Assembly (NCBI GenBank): GCA_008694505.1 | Contig: VZDJ01007747.1 | Coordinates: forward strand, 26,238,904-26,302,903 | Length of the DNA: 64,000 bases | Direction of reading: 5' to 3' | DNA from: Cyanoderma ruficeps | Lineage: Eukaryota > Chordata > Aves > Passeriformes > Timaliidae | Shown here: piece after piece, positions 35,914 to 45,514 of the stretch | How positions within the stretch are numbered: position 1 is the first letter of the stretch | How the letters are laid out: the number at the start of each line of letters is the position of its first letter | Program-made: the position numbers and the translations under genes | Notes under the pieces: model-generated | What the model was told of the DNA's origin: nothing | What the model saw: the letters and a program-made list of their open reading frames with translations, nothing else | Database searches by the model: none

Positions 35914-38799
35914 AAAAACATGCTGTCCTCTTAGCATAGCACAAAATGATGCTATGTACAAAAAAAAAATATATCCAAAAAACCCCCAGTTTTTCTGAAA
36001 AATTGAGAAATTCCTGTTTTGTATATTTAAAGAGAGAGTTGAAAATTTGTATATATAAAAGCCACTGAGAAGCAACCTAAAGTAGCAATAAAAAAAAAAA
36101 CCTTACAAAAAGCATTACTTCAAAAACTTTGTACTTCTATATGCAGTTGGTGGTGCCTGTGTTTTATTCAGTAAGGCAGATCTGTATACTGGAAAACCTG
36201 AAAAGAAATTAGCATGAATTCAAATTTTCTTGAAGTAACAAAGTACATGATAAAGAGTTTTAAGGATACGTGTTTTGCACTGTCATAAGGATTTTAGGCT
36301 TACTGAGTAGTGCACGACTCTGTCCCCAGCTTCATAATTAAAAAAGTTATTCCAGCTCTTTTCTGCACAAGGCTTTTTAGAGTCTTGAGCTGAGTGACTT
36401 TTAAAAGCACAGGAAGGGAATTGATCATGTAATCTTCAGAACAACTGTGCTGTCATTTTTCTTCTCTTCTTTGTGCAATTCTTTTCTCTGTGTGCTGAAT
36501 CTCATGGAAGAGAAAGAGGTACATTCTGTAATCTCAGTAGAAATAATTGGGTTAAACACCTCTTCTTTGTTTTTTAAGTAACTCTCAGCATTTTTGAAAT
36601 TTTATGCTTTGAAGAACCATGGAACTATTAAGTGTAAACTTGCAAGTGTTTTCAATTAACATTTCAATGATGCAGACTTTAAAGCACTATACAAAAGTTA
36701 CAGAAAGGATCTATAAAACTAAATGTTCATGATGGATAATTAGTAATTGCATGGAGGAGAGTGAATGCTATACCTTAAAATACTCAAGCTGGGAGTAATT
36801 GTGACATATCTAAATATCTCCCAGACTCAGAAGAAATGGTCTCCTAATTATTTTAAAGATTTTGCTGATGCTATCAGTTTACATAGACATGCAATTTGTC
36901 TTTTTCTGTTGTAAACTGATTATCTTCAGAAATCATCAACCTTACTGTATTCAGTACAGGCTCCTATTCTCTTTAGCAGGACAAACAAAATATCTGTATT
37001 GCATATGTTACAGATTTTTGCTCATTTATCAGTGTTATGTCAAGTCCTGCATGTTATAGATTGATCACTGTTTTACCACTCAGAAATTACTTTTTGTCAG
37101 AAAATACTAATTAAAATAAGCTAAGGAAAAGGTATCTTTGGAATGTATGAAAATATTTTTTAATAATGAAAGTACCTCACAAATATTAATTAATTTAGAT
37201 TTAAATCTTCCTATACTAACAAAATATTTGGCATTTACCACTTTCTTTTCCTTTGACACTTTCCATGTTTTCAAATGCTTTCCATTTCTTTGAGCTTGCT
37301 CTCTAGGCAATCTGGTTAAAGAATTATGAAAAGCAAAATAAAATATAGTAAATTTAAAAAAGAGAAAGAGGGGAAAAAAAAGAATTTTGAGAGTCAGGTT
37401 TTTTTCTTTTTTTCCTACTCAGTCTTCTCACATATGAGTTTTAAATTACATTAAAATCTCTGGCTCCATAATTTCCTAATAATTTGAAAGGCAGATAATT
37501 ACTAGGTACTGAGCAAATGTAAAGCTCTCCAGATTCCTCAACCAGATCTTGTGTATCATACTATCCATAAATGAAAGTGGCTCAGTGGACACCCTTTACC
37601 AGAAGATTTTGTGAGAATGTCACACACCTCAATGAAAGAGTTTCCAGTAATTGAAAAGAATATTCTTCTGCATTAGACATACATTGCATGGAAAGATGAG
37701 AGAGGTGATGCATAGCTTCTGGACAGTGTCCTACCACCTTGCCAGGAACTTTTATTTCGAAGTTTTTGGGCTGAGACATCTTAGGAGACATTTGGTTTCA
37801 TTTCATTGTTTTTCATCTGGAGAACTACAGTGTTGATGCAAGTGATAATGCCTTCTCAGGTTAGTTGTTGCAGCCACTGAGGGTGTAACAGTATACAAGT
37901 ATACAAGTATAGTATTATATACTATAATAGCATACAAGATAGTATTTTTATAAGATTTTGATAGTATTAAAAAATGTTAAGGATACAGTTGTTACTAGGA
38001 ATAGAAAAAAATTACATAACCACCACTTTCTCTTGTAAGTCTTGTAAGCCAAAGCAGCTGGGCTGCACTGTTCCTGTTTTGCTTCAATGTCCTTATTTTT
38101 CCCTCAAATGAAACAGTATTTCCAGACACTACAAGTCCTGCAGCAAATTTCACAGAACTGTACCATTCTCTGAGGTCTTGGGGCTGCAGAATTCTGCTCA
38201 CTGCTTCTGGAACCTGATGGTGATGACAGCTGATTTTAAGTCACAAACCTTGTGAATGGCACAAGTGTTAAAACATAAATTGGATTTCTTTGTTAAAGTG
38301 AGAAAAGAAATCTGATGTCAGAGGTAACAAGCTAAGGCCTTGCAGATAATAATTTCTGTTACTAAACAGAGAAATTGTTGATATTGTTAAAGGAGATTGA
38401 TAAGTTTCTCTTGCNCTTCTCTTTGCACTGTACTATGTGCTAGTGTAATCATATCATTGAGTAGGCAAGAATTCTTCAGTTTTGGAAAAAAAGCTGCTGA
38501 GTGGAGTGAGCAAAAATTTTTCAAAATTTTATAGCAGAGAGAAGAATTTAAAGAATTGACTTTGAAGCCTTAGCATCAGATGATAAGTATTGACTCCCCT
38601 GCTGCTATTGCCATCAGTTAAAAAGCAAAAATTACCTTAATGCTTAACACCTTTTTCATAAGGAGAAATATCTTATACAAAAAAAAAAAACAAGAAAGGA
38701 AAGACAGTAATCAAGAGAGAATATTTTATCATTACCATGATTTATTCCGTTCGTTTTTCTTTTGTATGATTTGTGTCAGTTTACGCTGCTGAATTTCAT
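35914..38799. other. AT-rich stretch with a small palindrome, otherwise nothing recognised
   Basis: No gene or repeat family recognised. One unresolved base (N) lies at 38415. A small palindrome is listed separately. Confidence 0.4.
37892..37926. repeat. Short tandem repeat and 19-bp palindrome
   Basis: Two and a half copies of TATACAAG run into TATAGTAT-TAT-ATACTATA, a perfect inverted repeat with 8-bp arms at 37908-37926. Confidence 0.75.
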
Positions 38800-38829
38800 A
38801 TTCACCATGACTGTAAATTCATGGTGAAT
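38800..38829. repeat. Perfect 11-bp inverted repeat with 8-nt loop
   Basis: The left arm ATTCACCATGA (38800-38810) and right arm TCATGGTGAAT (38819-38829) are exact complements around the loop CTGTAAAT. The pairing stops at both outer ends. Confidence 0.85.
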
Positions 38830-38957
38830 GATTACAATTGTCTATCTGTAAGGTGTAAGCCAATTTACTCCAGCAAAGTCATCTGACCAAAACTGTTTGT
38901 GGAATTGTGCTTCATTAGAAATCCTCAAAACTCCTCTACAAATCATGTATGACTCAC

Positions 38958-39002
38958 ATTCTTTGCTGCCTCCTCTTGCTAGAATTTGGATTATAGAAAC
39001 CA
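38958..39002 (-). CDS. Possible small exon, unidentified product
   Basis: On the minus strand an acceptor (TGTACGGTTGCTTCAG) precedes 45 bp ending at a good donor (GAAT|GTGAGTC). In phase 1 to 1 it reads VSIIQILARGGSKE, and another frame is also open. The phase follows from the 41.1 kb candidate. It was found partly by looking for that phase, so the agreement is not independent evidence. Confidence 0.15.
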
Positions 39003-41131
39003 CTGAAGCAACCGTACAATGCTACAGCACTACATGAGGCTTAGCAAGATTCAGCTCATTTACAGTGCATGTGGAATACCACTGTTTTTTCTTTTCTATT
39101 TCTTTTGTTCCTTTTAACATATATCTTTAAAAGCATGTTTTCTTAAACTAATAACTGTGATTTGAGTCATCATTACAGTCTAAAACCTTTATATTCATAA
39201 AAGCTTTTCCTCTGGCAAGCTTTTATAAAAGTTTAGTGCAGCATTTATGCTCTGCGACAAATCTGCACATACAAAAGGGAATTTCACTCTTCACCCCAAG
39301 CAAATTTGTTACTGTGTTGCTCAGAGATGCTGCTGGTGACAGTGACCACTGTGTGGCAGTTGTTCCATGATGCTGGATAATAAAATTCCTATGGGAAATT
39401 GCATATTTTCTTAATGTTGATACCTTCCTGCAAGCTTCAGCTTTTGAATGATAAAAGATGCAGTTAAAGCTTTTGAGATGTGCCTAAAATAACTAGCCTG
39501 GTTCCTGTTAGCTCTAAATAATTCTTAGGACACTATGGAATAAATTAGTTTTCGTCTCAGTAAGAATTTTTCTTGTTTTTCAAGCCTGACATTCTTCACA
39601 GCTTCCAGACACCAAAAGGAAGAAACCAACCTTTCAAGAAAGCTACCGTTTCCAAGGATGCCTCAAGTACTGGCCAAAAGTAGTAAGATCATGAAAATTC
39701 TAGATGACATTTTCTCTATTTCTCGCCTAAATTATTGGTTTACTGCTGATTTTATATTTTAACCAAACCAAATTTTATTTACCCATCTAGTTAGAGACTG
39801 AATGTACCCAGCACTTCTTTTTATATCATAATTGACTTCAAGGAGAATCTCATTTTGCCTGTTGATGTCCTTCGTATTTTGAATTTATAGAAATTTTGTA
39901 TAAAATTGGAAACTGTGCCAGTGGGTGATTTAAAAAACCTGGTAAAATTATTTTTAGGACATAATTTTATTCAGATGCATGGAAAAAAATGAAACATCTA
40001 GCAGATAACCTAAGACTGAATTATCTTTTCTCTGTGCAATTTATTTCCATGGGTCAATACATTTGGAGCTATAATTTTTATGTGAATTGAAGATTTCACT
40101 GAATTTAGGAAGAGTTTAAGTCAAGAACATTGGAAAAATTCTGAGCTTATAGGAAAAAAAGAAGAAAAGCAGCCACCCCACTCCTGAGGAGCAGGAAGGA
40201 AAGTGCAAAGGGGGAAAATTGACAAAAGTAATTTCTTTATTGGCTAAGTGATCAAATACTGACTGTATTGAAGTCTGGAGGCACTTGGATCTCTGATGAG
40301 AGAGACATGGGGGAAGAACATTTTCTACATTTGTAGTGTTAGCCTGTGGCATGCCTTGTTTCTGGAATACCAGCTGTGGAGCTGTCACCTGGAAGTTTTC
40401 ATGAATGGAATCATTATAAGAGGTATTACCTCATGTTTCAATATCTTGCTCAGTTAAAGCTTGCACTATTGTGAAGAAGATTGGGTTAGCAATTAATATG
40501 ATTTTTCATTATAAAAATAAACTAATGAATGAAGAACTCATCAGCCGAAACTGATACAGAGTAAGATCAGAAGGAAGGAATCAAAGCTCTCAGCCATAAA
40601 AAAGATGAGCACTTTCATGCTGATTATGTGGTTACCATGTCAATTAACCCAGAATGTTTCAGTTTCCATTGCCAACAGTGGTGCCATTTCTACTGGCAAA
40701 CTGGGGGGGTCGCATTGGGTCACATTAATTCTTCTAGGGAAAGGTACTTTAAAAACTTTGTAGCTTTAGAAAAATTCTGAATATGTCACAGATAAACATT
40801 ACTGTTCTCAAATATAAAATAATTTTATTTTGTGTTTCTGTGCATTTGTGTATGCTGGTATGTACACAAGCATACTTCTACATACACTTTCTAGAAATTT
40901 ACCCCTTATAGTGAGATTTCTACTGTTTCTTGCCATGTTTTCCAACATAATGAAGCAAAACAAGAACACACTATTCTTTCTTATATCAGCTCTCAGAACT
41001 GACTTAAAAGATTCATGCAGACATAGAGGTAAATGTGGGTACCTTTGCTGTATTGTTTCTTCAGATCAACTGTGATTTTGCATTTATTTTTCCCTTTATA
41101 ATTAGCTGATAAAATCCAAGAACCTACTTAC

Positions 41132-41178
41132 CTCGCTTCCTAAAACCTGGAAAATAGTCCTTTTTTACCCCATAAAAG
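41132..41178 (-). CDS. Possible small exon with excellent splice sites
   Basis: On the minus strand a long pyrimidine tract and acceptor (CTATTTTTACTTTCTAG) are followed by 47 bp, which end at a near-perfect donor (CGAG|GTAAGT). Only one frame is open, phase 2 in and phase 1 out, and it reads FYGVKKDYFPGFRKR. These are the best paired splice signals I saw in the window. The coding length is too short to be convincing alone, and the phase does not fit the 45.3 kb candidate directly. Product unknown. Confidence 0.28.
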
Positions 41179-41410
41179 CTAGAAAGTAAAAATAGAAACA
41201 TAACATCAAATAATTTTTGCTTATCTAAGTGTCTGGTGAATATTTGATAAACAGAAAGTCCATCACATAAGTTTGGCAGGAAATTGATTTGACGGTATAT
41301 TTAAGTAGTGTCAAGTTTTATAATTGTATAGTGCAGTAGTCTATAATGTTATACCAGTAGAAGAATATATACTATTATGTCATCATTCATCATTTGATAT
41401 ATCTTAGAAT

Positions 41411-41490
41411 GAATCACAGAATTGTAGAACGGTTTGGTTCAGAAGGAATTTCACAGATCTTGTTTCAACTCTTCTGCCATTGCAAGAGAC
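41411..41490 (-). mobile_element. CR1 LINE 3' end fragment
   Basis: The segment shows the reversed CR1 3' tail (GAATCACAGAATTGTAGAAC, then GGTTTGGTTCAGAAGGAATT) followed by a diverged CAACTCTTCTGCCATTGC. Similarity fades within about 80 bp. Confidence 0.75.
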
Positions 41491-42518
41491 AAGATATGGC
41501 CTATCTGGAAAATTCTGATGAAAGAAGAATGAGTTTACAAAAAGGGTAAAGATTTAAGCACAGTTTAATGCTAGTTCATCCTTTTAAAGGATAGACAGAA
41601 TTATAGGTGTAGTTGTCAAATTTAACTGTAATTGCAAAATATTTTGTTATCACTGCTGTATGTTTATATTCCTGTTGTTATAAAGCATGTTATGATGCTA
41701 TTGAGTTGGGATATTGCTTATAGAAGACTTTCTCATGATACAGAAGATGAATAGTGTTTATTAAAAAGGGAATACATTTTTTCTTAATAACTGATAACTC
41801 TGGCCCTGGCTTTCTTGTTATAGAGAGGTCACTTCTTTCAATGACTGTGATTATAGTTTATTCATGTGGAGATCAAAACTACAAGAACATATGAAAAAGC
41901 AATATAAGAAATACTAAGAAGTAAATAGGAGTGTGTTTTCCTTTCTTTAATTATCAAAGAATTTGAACAATAGCCTCATGTAAAAGGACTTCCATTCAGT
42001 TTACTTTTCTATTCCGTGTGAACATAAGCACAAGAACCCTTGCTCAGTCAAGATCTAAACCACAGTGTTTCATTTACTCACTGCTTTTTAAAATGTCATC
42101 CACTCTTAAATTACTTCAGTTTTTCATAGGTGAAATATGAAGAGGACAGACTCATTTGCTAAGAGGTCTGCCAGGGGACAGTTAGCAATTCTTGTGATAC
42201 TTTTTGATCTCCTCCATGTGAAGGTGCAAAATAAAAGATCGTGACCTGTACTGTTTCTTCTATTCATAATGAAAACCATAATTTATAAGGTGCTGTCAAG
42301 CAAGTCTAAGTGTGAATGTTCAATTTTTAATTCTCACTTTGAGACAGATATGATTATGTTAATTAGAAGTGGGTTTTTTCCAAAGAAGGAGGAAAAAACC
42401 AAACCCCAACTGTGCAGGATACCTTTTGTTCAAAGAGACAAATCTGTAGGTGGAGGCATTTGACCGGATTTCAATTTAAAGCATTTGTACTTATGTATCA
42501 GATACAGTGTTTTGACAG

Positions 42519-42592
42519 GTGATCATCCTGCCCTGCTCTATACTGGTGTGGCTTCACCTTGAGTACTGTGTACACTCTTGGGCACAACAATT
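42519..42592 (+). mobile_element. CR1 LINE, left part, interrupted by an LTR
   Basis: The sequence TCCTGCCCTGCTCTATACTG and GAGTACTGTGTACACTC belongs to the CR1 ORF2 C-terminal region, where other copies code for the LYSALVRPHLEYC-type stretch. It stops at 42592, and the element resumes at about 43628 after the inserted LTR. Confidence 0.85.
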
Positions 42593-43627
42593 TGTGGTGG
42601 GTTGACCTTGGCTGGATGACTGTCTATCACACCGCAGGTGGATAGGGGAGGGAAAATATAATGAAGGGTTCATGAGCAGAGATAAGGCCAGAGAAAGATC
42701 ACTCACCAAATACCATCATGGGCAAAAAGAACTCAAATTAGAGGTATTGATTTATTACTAGCAAAATCAGACTAGAATAAGGAGAAGTAAAATAAGGCCT
42801 TAAAAACAATTTTACCTCCACTCCTCCCTCCTTCCCAGCTCTACCTCCTCATCCTGCAGCACAGGGAGACCGGAAATGGGGGTTATGGTCAGTTCATTAC
42901 CTGTTTTTCTACTGCTTAGGGAGAGGAGTCCTTTCCCTGCTCCAGCATGGGAGGCGTCCCACAGGAGACAATTCTCCATGAACTTCTCCAGTGTGAGTCT
43001 ATCCCACAGGCAACAGTTTTCTAGGAACTGCTGGACCATGGGTCACTATTTTACAGGGTGGCATCCTTTAGGCACAGCGTACTCCAGTGTGGGTCCCTCA
43101 TGAAGTCACAGGTACTACCAGGAGAACTGCTCTGGTGTGTGTTCCTTTCTCCATGGGTCTCTAAGTCCCTGCCAGGACCCTGCTCCAGCACGGGTTTTCC
43201 ATAGGGTCACAGCCTCCTCTCAGGCATCCACCTGCTCCTGTGTAGGTCTCCTCCAGAGGCTGCAGATGAACCTCTGCACTCTCATTGCCCTCCATGGGCT
43301 GCAGGGACACAGGTGCCTCACCATGATCTTCACCATGGGCTGCAGGGAAATCTCAGCCCCAGTGCTTGGAGCATCTCCCTTCTTCACAGATCTGAGTTGC
43401 TCCTCTCACATGTTCTCACTTCGCTGACCACAATTACATCTTAGCTTTTTTTTTTTTTTCCTTTCTTCTTAAATAAATTATCACAGAGTTGTTTCCACCA
43501 TTTCTAATTGGCCCAGCCTCGACCAGCATTGGCTCTGCTGGACATGGGGGAAGCTTCTGGCAGCTTCTCAGAGAAGCAATCCCTGTAGGCCCCTGGTACT
43601 AAAACCTGCCCACAGAACCCCAGTGTA
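42593..43627 (-). mobile_element. Solo endogenous retrovirus LTR inserted in CR1
   Basis: About 1.03 kb starts TGTGGTGGGTTGACC on the plus strand and ends near CCCCAGTGTA. The sense strand is minus. Read that way there is a CCAAT box, a TTTATTTAAG TATA-like box near 43.48 kb, and AATAAA near 42751-42756 close to the 3' end. The middle (42.95-43.36 kb) is made of diverged tandem units of roughly 60 bp built on CTCCAGTGTGGGTCC. No retroviral genes are present. No clean target duplication was found: flanks are ACAATT on the left and TTAAAA on the right. Open frames of 75-105 codons here are repeat-derived. It resembles an LTR family I associate with songbird ERVK elements. Confidence 0.85.
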
Positions 43628-44072
43628 TTAAAAGACATTAAGCTATTAGAGAGCAGGAGGTCAGCAAAGATGGTGGAGGGCCTTGAGGGGAAGCCATATG
43701 AGGAGCAGCTGAAATCACTTGTCTCGTTCAGCTCTGAGAAGAGGAGGCTGAGGGGACAACTCATTGCAGTCTTCAACATTCTCATGAAAGGAGGCAGAGG
43801 GGCAGTTACTGACCTCTTCACTTGAATCTAGGAAGGGGAGATTTAGGGTTGGATCTCAGGAAAAGGTTTTTCACAAAGAGGGTGGCTGAGCACTGGGACA
43901 GGCTTCCCAGGAGAGTGGTCACAGCACCAAGCCTGAGCGTTCAAGAAGCATTTGAACAATGTTTTCATGCACATAGTGTGACTCTTGGGTGTGTCCTGTG
44001 CACGGCCAGGAGTTGGCCTTGATGGTTCTGATGAGTCCCTTCCAACTCAGGATAGTGAAAGTATTCTATAAC
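43628..44072 (+). mobile_element. CR1 LINE, right part, with 3' end
   Basis: CR1 resumes with AAAAGACATTAAGCTATTAG and continues through GGCCTTGAGGGGAAGCC and the 3' UTR to CCCTTCCAACTCAGGATAG and a degraded ATTCTAT tail. Together with 42519-42592 it forms one 5'-truncated plus-strand copy of about 520 bp, split by the LTR. The 66-codon plus frame at 43822 is CR1 sequence. Confidence 0.92.
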
Positions 44073-44383
44073 TTACAAGATCAGAACTAAGGATTCCTCT
44101 TCTGCAAGAGGCTTTTCATGACAAAGACAAGAGGAGCAAGACCTTTAGACTTTTATAAAACTCATTTGTTGCTACCAAATGATTAGAGGATTTCATGGTT
44201 TTGATCACTGAGTAGATTCACTGCATGCAATTTATCGTGTTGTAAGGGCAGAGTCATAGACTGTATATTGTATGTTAGTAGATAGTTACCTACAAAACAT
44301 TTCTCTTCAACTCCTACCTGTATTATGCATCTCTAGGATTTAGTGGTTTGAGGTCTGATTTGCTGGTCATTAGTACATTTAAG

Positions 44384-44450
44384 TGATTGGAACTAGATCT
44401 CCAAGGTTGCTTCCAACCCAAACACAAATTCTGTGAATCTGTGATTCCAT
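44384..44450 (+). mobile_element. CR1 LINE 3' terminus
   Basis: A short remnant of the CR1 3' end: GATTGGAACTAGATCTCC, then TTGCTTCCAACCCAAAC and octamer-like TCTGTGAATCTGTGATTCC. Confidence 0.8.
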
Positions 44451-45324
44451 GGGTAAGGACTGAAACAAAGTCTCTTGCATATGAGTAAATGTTTTTCTAT
44501 GCACATGGGAAAAAATACAAGTGGCTATTTAATTAGGCATCAGCATCACTAAGATCATTCTTATGGGAATTCCTTGCAATAATTTAGTATGTACTGAGCT
44601 TCCTCTCCTAATGATACTTGTAGGACAGAAATCCCCCTATATCTTAATAGATAGTTCTTACTTTCTGTGTGGGACTCTGTTAATTTCCCTTCTTCTGAAG
44701 CACTTATTCTGATTTGATTTTGCTAGATCAGATAGTAAGGGATTACAAATTCATTCCAAGCTGTTTTTCATGGTTAAACCAAGTTTCCACTGCACTTTTT
44801 CAGAATACTTGAGAACTAGGTACCCCACAGAATAGCAACCCTTACTAGATAGCTGGCTTAGAGAGACAGTACAAAATTCATATCCTGCCTATGTCCACTT
44901 ACCCAAATACTTACATTGACTCAAAACACTATGTTATCATTTGGAAAATTTTGCCCTCATTTCTGATTAATATTATTGCAAAGTCAGTTTTTAAATTTTA
45001 CATACAGTCTTTCTGTTTTCTTATGACTTATGTGTTTTCTGGACATATATTTACTGGTAATAGAATATACACAAGCTTTCCATTTCCTAGTCAGTATTAT
45101 CTGTCAACAAATTTAGTAGTTTATGGCCAAGTGGAAAAAGTCACTTTATTTGCTATAAACCTCTGCTTCACTTTAAGAAGGCTTGAAAGATCAAATGTTT
45201 AAAGATCACAAATTGTCACTAGTGTTCCATTGCTTCCCAGCTACCAAAAAATTTTGAAATACATTTTGTACCATGCAACATCTGACCAATGATTTTTTAA
45301 GCAGAATCTGAAATAAATATTTAC
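44451..45324. other. AT-rich stretch, nothing recognised
   Basis: A 103-codon plus frame at 44891-45202 is rich in F, I and Y and has no recognisable domain. I treat it as chance. Confidence 0.4.
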
Positions 45325-45514
45325 CCTTTCTTCCCAGTTCTTTTTGTCTGATTTTTGTCCCTCTACTTGTATGCCAAGCTGCTGCAATAATGGAGGTGCA
45401 GGAACATTCTTAAGGGTAATTGGATGTCTTCCTGAAGACCAATCAATTGTTGTATGTGGATCAATTGAAAACGCAGAAACTTTCTTTTCTAAATTTGTCA
45501 GATTTTGTGCAATT
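45325..45514 (-). CDS. Possible internal coding exon, unidentified product
   Basis: On the minus strand an acceptor (CAGCTGTTTCTGTCCTAG) is followed by 190 bp with one open frame up to a donor (AGG|GTAAAT). One base completes a codon and 63 codons follow, phase 2 in and phase 0 out; the surrounding frame is open for 103 codons. It reads NLTNLEKKVSAFSIDPHTTI, then DWSSGRHPITLKNVPAPPLL and QQLGIQVEGQKSDKKNW. The mix of polar, proline and turn residues looks like real protein and unlike biased chance frames. It matches no CR1 or retroviral product I know. Being 5'-open, it would be an internal exon of a minus-strand gene. I do not recognise the protein. Confidence 0.42.

Noticed and set aside
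42812..43821. Several frames of 75-105 codons on both strands
   Set aside because: They arise from the tandem units and GC-rich body of the LTR and have no independent coding support.
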